Position numbers and translations under genes: made by a program
Notes under the pieces: model-generated
What the model saw: only the letters and a program-made list of their open reading frames with translations
Told to the model about the DNA's origin: nothing
The model's database searches: none
Part shown: positions 16,091 through 24,998 of the stretch, piece after piece
Layout of the letters: every line of letters begins with the position of its first letter
How positions within the stretch are numbered: the stretch's first letter is position 1
Assembly: GCF_031157275.1 (NCBI RefSeq)
Contig: NZ_JAVIFW010000013.1
Span: 1 to 64,000 of the forward strand
Source of the DNA: Streptomyces sp. LHD-70
Lineage (GTDB): Bacteria > Actinomycetota > Actinomycetes > Streptomycetales > Streptomycetaceae
Length of the DNA stretch: 64,000 nt
Direction of reading: 5' to 3'

Positions 16091-16991
16091 GACGGCTCAC
16101 CACCCGGTACAGGCCGTAGAGACTCACGGAGATCACCACGTTGACGACGGCGACGACACAGGCGGCGGTCCAGTCCGACTCCAGGATCGCCTTGCTGTAG
16201 ACGAGCATCGGCAGCGTGGTGACGCCCTTCGCCCCGGTGAACAGGACGATCCCGAACTCGTTGAGACACATGATCAGTACGAGGCTGCCGCCGGCGGCGA
16301 GCGCGGGCAGCGCCTCGGGCAGGATGATCTGCCGCACGATCCTCGGGGCCTTGGCGCCGAGCGAGGAGGCGGCCTCGATCTGCGCGGTGTCGATCTGCGA
16401 GAACGCGGCGAGCAGCGGCCGCATCACGAACGGCGTGAAGTACGTGATCTCGGCGAGCAGCACGCCCCAGGGGGTGGTCAGGAACTGGAAGGGCCCGCTC
16501 GCGGCGCCCGTGACGTCCGTCCACATCCCGTTGGCCATGCCCACGGTGCCGTACACGAAGAGCAGCGCGAGCGTGATCAGGAAGGACGGGAAGGACAGGA
16601 AGACGTCCACGAACCGGGCGACGGCCTTCGCCCCGGGGAACGGTACGAACGCGATGACCAGCGCGAGCACGAAGCCGAGCACCAGACACCCGACCGTCGC
16701 CCCGACGGCCAGCCACACGGTGGTCCCGAGCGCCTCCCGGAACGCGGGATCGGCGAACACATCCGCGTACGGCTGGACGGAGGTCCCGCCTTCGAGCGGC
16801 GTGAACGACTGCTGGACGAGGAGGACGAGGGGATAGAGAAAGACGAGCGCGAGCGCGGCGACGGGAGGCAGCGCCCACCATCCCGTCCTTTGCCGCCACC
16901 GCTGTGGGCGGTTGTTCCGCGGGGCGGAACGGGCGGGCACAGCCCCACGTGCCGGGCGCGATTCGGTCAAGGTCCCAGGCGGACTACTCAT
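16077..16991 (-). CDS. ABC transporter permease, PhnU-like
   Basis: 304 aa with six predicted helices and an EAA motif around IEAASSLGAKAPRIV. The start is ATG at 16991 (MSSPPGTLTE), overlapping the ATPase stop by 8 bp; the longer open frame upstream runs inside the ATPase gene. It pairs with the permease at 15293-16090. Confidence 0.88.
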   Translation of the reverse strand: MSSPPGTLTESRPARGAVPARSAPRNNRPQRWRQRTGWWALPPVAALALVFLYPLVLLVQQSFTPLEGGTSVQPYADVFADPAFREALGTTVWLAVGATVGCLVLGFVLALVIAFVPFPGAKAVARFVDVFLSFPSFLITLALLFVYGTVGMANGMWTDVTGAASGPFQFLTTPWGVLLAEITYFTPFVMRPLLAAFSQIDTAQIEAASSLGAKAPRIVRQIILPEALPALAAGGSLVLIMCLNEFGIVLFTGAKGVTTLPMLVYSKAILESDWTAACVVAVVNVVISVSLYGLYRVVSRRVGA

Positions 16992-18048
16992 CGGAAACCC
17001 CCGCGCCGAGCAACACCGCATCCTCAGGCGCAAAGTGCAGGGCAACCTGCTCACCAAGCCCCGGCGGCTGCCGAAGCTCCCGCACATCCGCCTTGACCCG
17101 CTGCCCGGCGACATCCACGTACAGCCGGTGCGTGGCCCCCCGCCACTGCACCTCGGCGACGGTGCCGCGCAACGCGTTGACCCCCTCGCCAAGCCCCACA
17201 AGGTGCGGCCGTACGCAGAGAGTGGCCGTCGCCCCGGCCCCGACGCCCGCCGTGTCGACCTTCAACTCAGCCTCGCCGAGCCGCACTTGGCCGGAAGAGC
17301 CGACCCGCACCGGCAGCAGATTCGCGTTGCCGACGAAGGACGCCGTGAACTCCGTACGCGGAGTGCGGTACAGCTCCTGCGGGGTGCCGCAGTCCTGCAG
17401 CCGCGCCTTGTCCATGACGGCGATCCGGTCGGCGAGGGTGAGCGCCTCGACCTGGTCGTGGGTGACGTACAGGATGGAGACGTCGGGCAACTCCCGGTGC
17501 AGGCAGGCGAGTTCGGCGAGCATGCCGGACCTGAGCTGGGCGTCGAGCGCGGACAGCGGCTCGTCGAGGAGCAGCACGCCGGGCCGGATGGCGAGCGCGC
17601 GGGCGATGGCGACGCGCTGCTGCTGGCCGCCGGAGAGCTCGCGCGGGTACCGCTTGGCGTACGCGGCCATCCCGGTCATCTCCAGGGCGTCGGCGACCCG
17701 CCCCGGTATCTCGGCCTTGTCGGCCTTCTGCGCCTTCATGCCGAAGGCGACGTTGTCCTCGACGCGCATGTGCGGGAAGAGCGCGTAGCTCTGCACGACC
17801 ATGCCGACGCCGCGGCGGTGCGGCGGCAGGTCGGTGACGTCCCGGTCGCCGATGAGGACCCGGCCACGCACGGGCTGTACGAACCCGGCGACGGCCCGCA
17901 GCGCGGTGGTCTTGCCGGAGCCGGACGGGCCGAGCAGCGCCATGACCTCGCCGCGCTCGACGGTCAGGTCGAGGGAGTCGAGGACGGTGTGCGAGCCGTA
18001 CGCGACGCTCACACCGTCGAAGCGAATGCCGACGCCGCCGCTGCTCAT
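16984..18048 (-). CDS. ABC transporter ATP-binding protein, PhnT-like
   Basis: A 354-aa ATPase. Walker A is LLGPSGSGKTT (about 40), Q-loop VVQSYALFP, signature ELSGGQQQRVAIARALA (about 138), Walker B VLLLDEPLSALD (about 160) and H-loop VTHDQ (about 197). A C-terminal TOBE domain (about 245-350) is typical of importers of the PotA/FbpC/PhnT group. It overlaps the HAD gene upstream by 4 bp and the permease downstream by 8 bp. Confidence 0.9.
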   Translation of the reverse strand: MSSGGVGIRFDGVSVAYGSHTVLDSLDLTVERGEVMALLGPSGSGKTTALRAVAGFVQPVRGRVLIGDRDVTDLPPHRRGVGMVVQSYALFPHMRVEDNVAFGMKAQKADKAEIPGRVADALEMTGMAAYAKRYPRELSGGQQQRVAIARALAIRPGVLLLDEPLSALDAQLRSGMLAELACLHRELPDVSILYVTHDQVEALTLADRIAVMDKARLQDCGTPQELYRTPRTEFTASFVGNANLLPVRVGSSGQVRLGEAELKVDTAGVGAGATATLCVRPHLVGLGEGVNALRGTVAEVQWRGATHRLYVDVAGQRVKADVRELRQPPGLGEQVALHFAPEDAVLLGAGVSDE

Positions 18049-18740
18049 CGGCCGGACTCCCGCAGCAGGGCGGGCAGTTCGGCGACCGAGCCGAGCACGT
18101 GGGTGGCACCGGCGGCCCGGAGCGCGTCCTTGTCGTGGGCGCCGGTGAGCACGCCCGCGACGACCCCGGCACCGGAGCGCGCGCCACTGCGCATGTCGTA
18201 CGCGGTGTCTCCGGCGACGGCGATCTCGCGGACGTCGTCGGCGGCGCCGGTGCGCAGGAGCGCGGCAAGGACCATGTCGGGGTAGGGGCGGCCGCGACCG
18301 CCCGCGTCCGCCGGGCAGAGAGTGAGGCCGACCAGGTCGCGCCAGCCGAGGGCGTCGAGGATGGCGTCCTGGGTGACGCGGGCGAAGCCGGTGGTGAGGA
18401 CGACGGTGCGGCCGTCGGCGCGCAGCTCCTCGATCGCCTCGCGGGCGCCGGGGATGGGAGCGATACGGCCGCCGTCGACGAGTTCGCCGTACGCGGTCTC
18501 GAAGGCGGTGTTGGCGCGCTGGGCGAGGTCCTCGGAGCCGAACAGCGCCCGGAAGACGGTGATCTTCGACTCGCCCATGGTGTCGCGGACGTACTGGAGC
18601 TTCTTCTCGTGGTCCGCGGAGCCGGGCTCGACGCCGAGCCGCTCGGCGGCACGGGAGAAGGCCTGCTCGACGAGGCCGCCGTCGGCGACGGTGGTGCCGG
18701 CCATGTCGAGGACGACGAGGCGGGATTCAAACGTACTCAT
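18045..18740 (-). CDS. Phosphonatase-like HAD hydrolase (PhnX-like)
   Basis: A 231-aa HAD hydrolase. LDMAGTTVADGG at the N-terminus replaces the usual DxDG with DxAGTT, as in phosphonoacetaldehyde hydrolase. The cap segment TMGESKITVFRALF contains an MGxxK motif like the one that carries the Schiff-base lysine of PhnX. VVLTTGF and VAGDTAYDM are motifs II and IV. These features support P-C cleavage of phosphonoacetaldehyde. The start is ATG at 18740 after GAGGAAG. The stop overlaps the ATPase start (ATGA). Confidence 0.85.
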   Translation of the reverse strand: MSTFESRLVVLDMAGTTVADGGLVEQAFSRAAERLGVEPGSADHEKKLQYVRDTMGESKITVFRALFGSEDLAQRANTAFETAYGELVDGGRIAPIPGAREAIEELRADGRTVVLTTGFARVTQDAILDALGWRDLVGLTLCPADAGGRGRPYPDMVLAALLRTGAADDVREIAVAGDTAYDMRSGARSGAGVVAGVLTGAHDKDALRAAGATHVLGSVAELPALLRESGR

Positions 18741-18751
18741 GGTCAACTTCC

Positions 18752-19873
18752 TCACCAGCCCATCTCGTTCGCGGTCTGCTCGGCGATCGCCGGGGAGCAG
18801 GTCATGCCGCGCCCGCCGGGCCCGGTGACCAGCCACACCCCGTCGCGCACCTGCTGGCGGTGGACAACGCGGGAGGTGTCTCTGCACTGCGCGTACACAC
18901 CGGCCCAGCGGTGCCGGACGCGGGGCAGCGGGCGGCCGAGGAAGCCCTCGACGACCTGCTTGAGGTGCTCGTAGGGCTCTTCGACGACGTCGAAGGCGAA
19001 GGGGTGCTCGTACTCGTGGGTGTCGCCGATGGTCAGCCCGCCGTCCTTGCGCTGCACCATGAGCAGCTGCATCTTGTGCGCGGCGGCGGTGGGCGTCTGC
19101 GCCTGTCCGGCGTTGAGGGCGTCGAGGGCCTCGGACTTGTACGCCGGGTAGTAGCGGAAGCTGTCGGCGTCGGCGATCGAGGTGGTGAGGGCCTCGCCGA
19201 GCGGGTCGGTCTGCATCATCTGCAGGCGTACGCGGCGCACGGGCAGGTCGGGGACCAGCTCGCGGACGAGGCCGCCGAGCCAGGCGCCGGTGCAGAGGAT
19301 GACGGCGTCGCCGCTGTGCACGTCGCCGTGGTCGTCGCGGACGGCGTGCTCGCCGATGACCTCGCGCACTTCGCGGCCGCCGAGGAAGGTGTAGCGCCCG
19401 GAGGCCAGGAGGGCTTCCTTCAGGGCGAGTTGGGCGGTGCGCGGCTCGACGGCGGCGTCCCGCTCGCAGTACAGGGCGGCCTCGAACTCGCCGCGCAGGG
19501 CCGGGTTGAGCGCGCGGGCCTCGGTCGGGGTGAGCAGCTTGTAGCCGCGGTCGGCCGCGTCGGTGCGGGCCAGGGCGGCCTCGGCGACGGCGATCTCGGC
19601 CGCGGTGCGTACGGGGGTGAGGGAGCCGTTGGCCCGGAAGCCGAGCTTCGGCACGCGGGCGCCGATGCCCTCCCACAGCTCGCGGGCGCGCAGCGCGGTG
19701 TCGAGCTCCTCGCCGCCCGCGCGGCCGCTGACCCATATCTGTCCGAAGTTGCGCAGCGAGGCTCCGCGGGCCTCGGTCTCACGCTCGATCTGCACGACCT
19801 CATGGCCGCGCTCCACTGCCTGCCAGGCGTGCATGGTGCCCACCACGCCGGCTCCTACGACTACGACTCTCAT
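18752..19873 (-). CDS. FAD-dependent oxidoreductase associated with phosphonate catabolism
   Basis: A 373-aa DAO-fold flavoprotein. The Rossmann motif VVVVGAGVVGTMHAW is at the N-terminus, REPRTAQL-like and TGAWLGG segments are in the middle, and the C-terminal FAD motif is VTGPGGRGMTCSP. It belongs to the family that co-occurs with phosphonatase genes (TIGR03364 type). The set lacks a PhnW transaminase, so this enzyme may oxidise 2-aminoethylphosphonate or an N-substituted form to phosphonoacetaldehyde; that step is inferred. The start is ATG at 19873, choosing the Met that opens the nucleotide-binding strand. Confidence 0.8.
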   Translation of the reverse strand: MRVVVVGAGVVGTMHAWQAVERGHEVVQIERETEARGASLRNFGQIWVSGRAGGEELDTALRARELWEGIGARVPKLGFRANGSLTPVRTAAEIAVAEAALARTDAADRGYKLLTPTEARALNPALRGEFEAALYCERDAAVEPRTAQLALKEALLASGRYTFLGGREVREVIGEHAVRDDHGDVHSGDAVILCTGAWLGGLVRELVPDLPVRRVRLQMMQTDPLGEALTTSIADADSFRYYPAYKSEALDALNAGQAQTPTAAAHKMQLLMVQRKDGGLTIGDTHEYEHPFAFDVVEEPYEHLKQVVEGFLGRPLPRVRHRWAGVYAQCRDTSRVVHRQQVRDGVWLVTGPGGRGMTCSPAIAEQTANEMGW

Positions 19874-19947
19874 GCCGTCGACGGTCCTGGCGAGCGGTGT
19901 CGCGTTCCGGACGGTCGAGCAACGGGAAGGTGAACGAGCACCCAAAC

Positions 19948-19961
19948 TTGGCCTAGACCCG
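19948..19961. promoter_or_regulatory. Candidate HutC/DasR-type operator upstream of the FAD oxidoreductase gene
   Basis: ttggcctagacccg differs by one base from the palindrome ggtctagacc found in dre sites. It lies 75-88 bp upstream of the gene start at 19873. It could be bound by the HutC-type GntR encoded next door (20055-20819) or by DasR. The sequence alone does not decide. Confidence 0.5.
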
Positions 19962-20054
19962 TTACCTTCCCGTTATCAAATCGGCGGGCCAGGGCGCCCG
20001 GAATGCCCGAACAACCCGATGCGTCAAGGCAGTTCGGGCAGTAGCGGGCGAGTG

Positions 20055-20819
20055 TCAGTTACGGCGGGCCAGCTGCGTGGTGAAGCTGAAGCGATCCCCG
20101 CGGAACAATGTCCGTACGCGTTCCAGACGCCGCCCCTCGACGTCCCGCGAGACCCGGTGGATGAGCAGCATGGGCAGCGCGGGCGGCGTGCCGATGAGCA
20201 GCGCCTCGCGCGGGGTGGCGAGCACGGTCTCGATCCGCTCGTCGGCGGCGCCGAAGCCGATGCCCAACGCGTCGTGCAGATACGCGTAGAAGGACGAGTC
20301 GGGGTCGAAGTCCACGTCGAGCCGCGGCACCCGCGCCACCGACACATACGTGCTCTCCAGGCCCACCCGCTCGTCGTCCGCGAGCAGCACCCGCTCCAGA
20401 TGCCAGACGGGCTCGCCGCGCTCGGCCTCGATCTCCTCGGCAAGGGCGTCCGGGCACGGGAAGCGGTCGAGCGAGATCAGTGTCCGCCCCGGTGTGCGGC
20501 CCTGCCGCCGTACGCCTTCGGTGTAGCTGGCGAGGGCGAGCGGCTGCTCCAGCTTGGGCCCGGCGACCACGGTGCCGCGCCCCGCCCGCCGCAGCCGCCC
20601 TTCGAGCAGCAGCTCCCGCAGCGCCTGCCGCACGGTCTCGCGCGCGACGCCGTACATGGCGGTCAGCTCCCGCTCGGTGGGCAGAAGCCCGCCCTCCCCC
20701 AACTCGTCGAGCAGGGACGCTATCTGCGTCTTCACCGCGTAGTACTTGGGAATCCGTCCGTGCTCGGGAACGCCCGCCTTGACGGGGGCACCGGGCCGCT
20801 GCTCGCTGGGGTAGTCCAC
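20055..20819 (-). CDS. GntR regulator, HutC subfamily (UTRA domain), probable phosphonate-cluster regulator
   Basis: 254 aa: winged helix (about 25-90; LPTERELTAMYGVARETVR) followed by a UTRA effector domain (about 110-250; LERVLLADDERVGLESTY, FSFTTQLARRN). It is the first gene of the minus-strand run and lies 181 bp upstream of the FAD gene. HutC-type regulators near phosphonate genes are usually their local repressors or activators. The start is ATG at 20819. Confidence 0.85.
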   Translation of the reverse strand: MDYPSEQRPGAPVKAGVPEHGRIPKYYAVKTQIASLLDELGEGGLLPTERELTAMYGVARETVRQALRELLLEGRLRRAGRGTVVAGPKLEQPLALASYTEGVRRQGRTPGRTLISLDRFPCPDALAEEIEAERGEPVWHLERVLLADDERVGLESTYVSVARVPRLDVDFDPDSSFYAYLHDALGIGFGAADERIETVLATPREALLIGTPPALPMLLIHRVSRDVEGRRLERVRTLFRGDRFSFTTQLARRN

Positions 20820-20876
20820 GGAGGAACTCTAGATCCGGTACGAGCGGGGGGTACGGGGAGGATTCCTGGGGCGGAG

Positions 20877-21050
20877 CCGTGCTCGGGGGAGGCGGTGCGG
20901 GTCAGCCGTGCTCGGGGGGGGTGCCGTGCGCGCGGAAGGTTGTGCCGATCAGCCGCGCTCGGGGGGGGGCCGTGCGCGCGGAAGGTTGTGCCGATCAGCC
21001 GCGCTCGGGGTCCGGTCAGCCGTGCACGCGGAAGGCGGTGCCGGTCAGCG
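20877..21050. repeat. About 43-bp tandem repeats between the GntR and LAETG genes
   Basis: Two near-identical copies of a unit (gccgtgcgcgcggaaggttg ... ccgcgctcgggg, near 20923 and 20969) plus degenerate flanking copies. The last copy runs into the stop codon of the gene at 21045. There is no ORF of interest inside. Confidence 0.8.
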
Positions 21051-21839
21051 GCGCACCGCACGCCCCCGCAGTCTCCGCGCACCCAGAACCAGGGCGACAC
21101 CCCCGACCACCAGCACCCCCGCGGCGACCCCGTACACCACAGTCCCCCACCCCCGCCGCGCCCCCGTCTCGGCCAGCTCGGACGGCCACCGCGCCCCACC
21201 CGTCGTACCGTCCGACGCCCGCTCGGCGCCGACCGTGAACAGGTACGCGCCGGACTGCCCGACCCAGTCCCCGTCGTCCTCGCGGCGCTGGACCACGGCG
21301 ACCTGCGCGGTGACCTCGTTCTCCCCCGCGTCGGCGGCGAACGCGAGGCGCACCGGGACGGTGAGGGAGGCGCCGGGGGCGAGCGAGAAGCCGGTGAAGC
21401 CGTGCTCGCCGCCGCGTTCGCCGCCGTTTTCGCCGCCGCCGTCGAAGACGCCCACGTTCTCGTCCTGCTCGGTCCGCTCGAAGCGGACGTCGTGCCAGTG
21501 ACCGTCCGGGTCGCGGAACTCCAGGCGCACCTGCGCGGGCCGCAGGTCCCGGTCGCGGTCGACCAGGACAACGACCGGGTGGATCTTGCCGCAGGTCCGG
21601 TCGGAGGTGTTCTCGAGGCCGAGCACGAACCGTTGCGGCCGGCCGCCGGGGCGGTACGCGTCAGGCCCGCCGTGCAGGCGGCTGGTCACCGGGAAGTCTG
21701 TGCTGGTGGCGTCTTCGCAGGTCAGGGCGGGGGCGATGGTACGGGGCCGGGTCTCGTGCGCGGCGACGGGGACGGCCGCCGGGCCGAGCGCGAGGGCGGC
21801 GGCAAGGCCACCGAGGGCGGGAGCGCTACGCAGTCGCAT
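21045..21839 (-). CDS. Secreted LAXTG-anchored surface protein
   Basis: 264 aa. Signal peptide (cleavage near VAAHE), a beta-rich extracellular region with two Cys (LTCEDA, RTCGKI), a Glu/Gly-rich insert near 150-165, then LAETG followed by a transmembrane helix (VVYGVAAGVLVVGGVALVLG) and an Arg-rich tail. LAXTG is the known recognition motif of Streptomyces class E sortases, and one is encoded at 29155-29913. The start is ATG at 21839, the Met before the signal peptide. The function of the ectodomain is unknown. Confidence 0.8.
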   Translation of the reverse strand: MRLRSAPALGGLAAALALGPAAVPVAAHETRPRTIAPALTCEDATSTDFPVTSRLHGGPDAYRPGGRPQRFVLGLENTSDRTCGKIHPVVVLVDRDRDLRPAQVRLEFRDPDGHWHDVRFERTEQDENVGVFDGGGENGGERGGEHGFTGFSLAPGASLTVPVRLAFAADAGENEVTAQVAVVQRREDDGDWVGQSGAYLFTVGAERASDGTTGGARWPSELAETGARRGWGTVVYGVAAGVLVVGGVALVLGARRLRGRAVRR

Positions 21840-21989
21840 GGGGGACCTTTGCTGATCGCGGAAGCGGTCCCCCGACGCTGCCATGCGCGGGTTCGCCCGC
21901 GGTGACGCCACGACCCGATGCGGCTGATCGGCACCCCGATGCCCCTCCCCCGGCGCACTCCGGCTTGCGTTTCCTTCTCCCCTCCCCAT

Positions 21990-22050
21990 TTTCAGCCCCT
22001 CCGGCGTTTGAGGAGCGGGGGTCCGGGGGCTGGCCCCCGAGGCTGTCCGC
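21990..22050. repeat. Streptomyces-type intergenic repeat
   Basis: The stretch cagcccctccggcgtttgag followed by a gggggtccgggggctggccccc hairpin resembles a short repeat seen in many streptomycete intergenic regions (from memory). It fills the gap between the LAETG gene and the ROK gene and may double as a terminator. Confidence 0.5.
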
Positions 22051-22100
22051 AGGACTTTCGGGAAGGGGCGGGGAGGGGAAGAAACACGCCCGCGCACCCC

Positions 22101-23228
22101 CTACCCCCGCCCGAACACCCGCGCAAGGACCAGCTGCGCCGCCCCCTCCCGCACCGCCCGGTCGCCGTCGACCGCTCGTACCGGGACCCGAGGGCCGCCC
22201 ACGCGTCGGGCGCGGGCCGACAGGACCGCATCCACCCCTCGTACGTACCGCGCGGAGTCCGACCCCACCGTGCGCCCACCGAGCAGGACGAGGTCCACGT
22301 CAAGGAGGCCCACCAGGTTCGCCGCGCCCTCGCCGAGGACCCGGGCGGCCTCGTCCGGGGCGTGTGCGGCGACGGCGGCGAGGCAGAGCGCCTCGACGCA
22401 GCCCCGGTTGCCGCAGCCGCAGCGCGGGCCGTCCAACTGCACGACCTGGTGGCCGAATTCACCCGCGCCGGTCCGCGCCCCGCGATGCAGCGCACCGTCG
22501 AGTACGAGCCCGGCGCCGAGCCCCGTACCGAGGTGCAGATACGCGAACGAGCCGTGCGCGGACCCGGCGGCCCCGGCGAGAGCGAGGCCGAGGGCGGCGG
22601 CGTTGGTGTCCTTGTCGACGACGACGGGCAGCCCGAACCGGCGGGCGAGCGTGTCGCGCAGCGGGAAGCCGTCCCACTCGGGGAAGCCGGTGAGGCGGTG
22701 CAGGACGCCGGTGGCATGGTCGAGCGGTCCCGGCAGGGCGACCCCGACCCCGATCGGCGCGGCCCCGCACGCGTCGAGCAGCGCCGAGACCTCGCGTACG
22801 GCGGTATCCACCACCACTTCGGCGCCGGACGCGAAGGCCAGGGGGGCGCGGCGTTCGGCGAGCGGGGTGCCGGCGAGGTCGACGGCGACGGCGGTCAGCG
22901 CGTCCCGGTCGAGGTGCAGCCCGACGGCGCTGCCCGCGCCGGGCACGAGCCGCAGGACGGTACGCGGCTTGCCGCCGGTCGACGCCCGCCGACCGGCCTC
23001 CGCCGCGAGCCCCTCCCCGCGAAGGCGCGCGGTGATCTTGCTGACGGCCTGCGGCGTCAGCCCGGTCCGCTCGGCGAGTTCGAGCCGGCTGATCCCCTCG
23101 CCCCCGGCCGTCCGCAGCAGGTCGAGGACACGGGCGGCGTTGCGCGTACGGAGGGCGGGGAGGTCTGCCGCGGGGCGCGGCGGGACGGGGGCGTCGGGCG
23201 GCGAGGAGGCTGGGTCGGTACGGCTCAC
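22101..23228 (-). CDS. ROK-family transcriptional repressor
   Basis: A 375-aa protein with an N-terminal winged helix (about 35-90; LAERTGLTPQAVSKITARLR) fused to a ROK sugar-kinase-like domain. The ROK zinc site is visible as CGCGNRGCVEAL. It lies 55 bp from, and divergent to, the Gfo/Idh/MocA gene, so it probably controls it together with a sugar signal. GTG start at 23228 with GGAG upstream; the longer open frame runs antisense into the neighbour. Confidence 0.88.
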   Translation of the reverse strand: MSRTDPASSPPDAPVPPRPAADLPALRTRNAARVLDLLRTAGGEGISRLELAERTGLTPQAVSKITARLRGEGLAAEAGRRASTGGKPRTVLRLVPGAGSAVGLHLDRDALTAVAVDLAGTPLAERRAPLAFASGAEVVVDTAVREVSALLDACGAAPIGVGVALPGPLDHATGVLHRLTGFPEWDGFPLRDTLARRFGLPVVVDKDTNAAALGLALAGAAGSAHGSFAYLHLGTGLGAGLVLDGALHRGARTGAGEFGHQVVQLDGPRCGCGNRGCVEALCLAAVAAHAPDEAARVLGEGAANLVGLLDVDLVLLGGRTVGSDSARYVRGVDAVLSARARRVGGPRVPVRAVDGDRAVREGAAQLVLARVFGRG

Positions 23229-23283
23229 GGGGCCATTCTCCGCCCCGCTTGCACTTTGGCAACACCGTTGCTTAAGTGGGCGC
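23229..23283. promoter_or_regulatory. Shared promoter region between the ROK and oxidoreductase genes
   Basis: A 55-bp divergent gap containing ttgcactttggcaacaccgt, the most AT-rich part of the area and a loose inverted repeat (ttggcaac/gttgc). It is a plausible ROK operator. Confidence 0.5.
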
Positions 23284-24414
23284 ATGACCTCCCAGGACTC
23301 CTCCCAGGGCTCCCCGACGCCCTCGGCCGCGCCCTCGGCCGCGGCTCCTCTGCGTGTCGGCCTCGTGGGGTACGGACTTGCGGGTTCCGTCTTCCACGCC
23401 CCGCTGATCGCCGCCACCGAGGGCCTCGCGCTCGACACCGTCGTCACGTCGAACCCCGAGCGCCAGGAGCAGGCCCGCGCCGAGTTCGGGCCCGGACTGC
23501 GCTGCGTGGCCTCGGCGGACGAGCTGTGGGAGCGGGCCGACGAGCTCGACCTGATCGTCGTCGCGTCGCCGAACAAGACCCACGTACCGATCGCGACCGC
23601 CGCCCTGAAGGCGGGCCTGCCGGTCGTCGTGGACAAGCCGCTCGCGGGTACGGCGGCCGAGGCGCGCGAGCTTGCCGACCTCGCGGACGAGCGCGGCCTG
23701 CTGCTCTCCGTCTTCCAGAACCGCCGCTGGGACAACGACTTCCGCACCCTGCGCAAGCTGCTCACCGAGGGCGAACTCGGCGACGTCCAGCGGTTCGAGT
23801 CCCGCTTCGAGCGCTGGCGCCCGCAGCCCAAGGGCGGCTGGCGGGAGTCCGGCGCCCCCGAGGAGATCGGCGGGCTCCTCTACGACCTGGGCAGCCATGT
23901 CGTCGACCAGGCGCTGGTCCTTTTCGGCCCGGCGGCCTCGGTGTACGCGGAGTCCGACGTACGCCGCCCCGGCGCCGAGGCCGACGACGACACCTTCCTC
24001 GCGATCACGCACGCGAACGGCGTCCGCTCGCACCTCTACGTCTCCGCCACGACCGCCCAACTCGGCCCGCGCTTCCGGGTGTTGGGCTCCCGCGCCGGGT
24101 ACGTGAAGTACGGCCTCGACCCCCAGGAGGCGGCGCTGCGCGAGGGTCTGCGGCCCGGCGGCGAGGAGCCGTGGGGCGTGGAGGGCGAGTCGATGTGGGG
24201 CCGCGTGGGCTCCGGGGAGTCCCCGCTGACCGGCGGCGGCCGCCCCGAGCCGACCCTGCCGGGCGACTACCCCGCGTACTACGCCGCGATCGCCGCCGCC
24301 CTGACCGAGGGCGCCCCGAACCCGGTCACCGCGCACGAGGCGGCGGACGCGCTGGACGTTCTTGAGGCGGCGCGGCGGTCGGCTCGGGAGGGTGTGACGG
24401 TCGAGCTGAGCTGA
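23284..24414 (+). CDS. Gfo/Idh/MocA-family sugar dehydrogenase
   Basis: A 376-aa NAD(P)-dependent oxidoreductase. A Rossmann segment LRVGLVGYGLAGSVFHAP near residue 25, the family motif VVVDKPLAG (catalytic Lys, about 118) and the C-terminal alpha/beta domain with GGLLYDLGSHVVDQ (about 200) are present. It probably oxidises a sugar or inositol. Its divergence from the ROK gene suggests induction by the substrate. The start is ATG at 23284. Confidence 0.88.
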   Translation: MTSQDSSQGSPTPSAAPSAAAPLRVGLVGYGLAGSVFHAPLIAATEGLALDTVVTSNPERQEQARAEFGPGLRCVASADELWERADELDLIVVASPNKTHVPIATAALKAGLPVVVDKPLAGTAAEARELADLADERGLLLSVFQNRRWDNDFRTLRKLLTEGELGDVQRFESRFERWRPQPKGGWRESGAPEEIGGLLYDLGSHVVDQALVLFGPAASVYAESDVRRPGAEADDDTFLAITHANGVRSHLYVSATTAQLGPRFRVLGSRAGYVKYGLDPQEAALREGLRPGGEEPWGVEGESMWGRVGSGESPLTGGGRPEPTLPGDYPAYYAAIAAALTEGAPNPVTAHEAADALDVLEAARRSAREGVTVELS

Positions 24415-24417
24415 GCG

Positions 24418-24975
24418 TCAGGCCAGCTCGGTGGTGTCGAGGTCGAAGTCGAACGGCTCGGGCAGGGCGAGCTTCGCGCCGAAGACAGCCTCTGACCTGT
24501 GCCGGTACCGGCCGCCCTCGGGCTCCCAGTGCACGACGACCTCGCCGCGGTGACGGTCGACCAGGAGGTAGACAGGCAGCCCGGCCTGGGCGTAGGCGTC
24601 GCGCTTGTCGACTCGGTCGACCTCGGCGTCCTGTTCCCGCCCGGACGTCACCTCGACGACGAGGAGCACGCCTGAAGGGTCCGACCAGGACGGCTGTCCC
24701 CGGAAGTAGCCGACCGGGGCAACTGCACCGTCGACGCGGGCTCGGCCGGCCCGGTAGGCGGGCACGACCAAGCCGCGTTCCTGATACATGCGCAGTCCGG
24801 GTTGGCGCTCCCGCACCTGGTCCCCGATGAACATGACGTTCTCGTCGTGGTCACCGTCCGGAGCCGGAGTCACCAGGACCCTCCCGTTGATCAGCTCGAC
24901 GTGGAAGCCATCCGGTGCCGCGGCGTCGAATGCTTCGAATTCCTCAAGCGTCACTTCGGACTGCGCAACGGTCAT
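24418..24975 (-). CDS. Uma2-family (DUF820) PD-(D/E)XK-fold protein
   Basis: 185 aa with the Uma2 fold: VELINGRVLVTPAPDG, DGAVAPVGY and VLLVVEVTSGREQDAEVDRVDK, where the V-E-V followed by a Lys fits a PD-(D/E)XK-like site. Uma2 proteins are common in streptomycetes, often in many copies, and their biological role is unsettled. The start is ATG at 24975 with aaggagga eight bases upstream, preferred over ATG at 24990. Confidence 0.8.
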   Translation of the reverse strand: MTVAQSEVTLEEFEAFDAAAPDGFHVELINGRVLVTPAPDGDHDENVMFIGDQVRERQPGLRMYQERGLVVPAYRAGRARVDGAVAPVGYFRGQPSWSDPSGVLLVVEVTSGREQDAEVDRVDKRDAYAQAGLPVYLLVDRHRGEVVVHWEPEGGRYRHRSEAVFGAKLALPEPFDFDLDTTELA

Positions 24976-24998
24976 CGTGTCCTCCTTCAAGGACCAGC

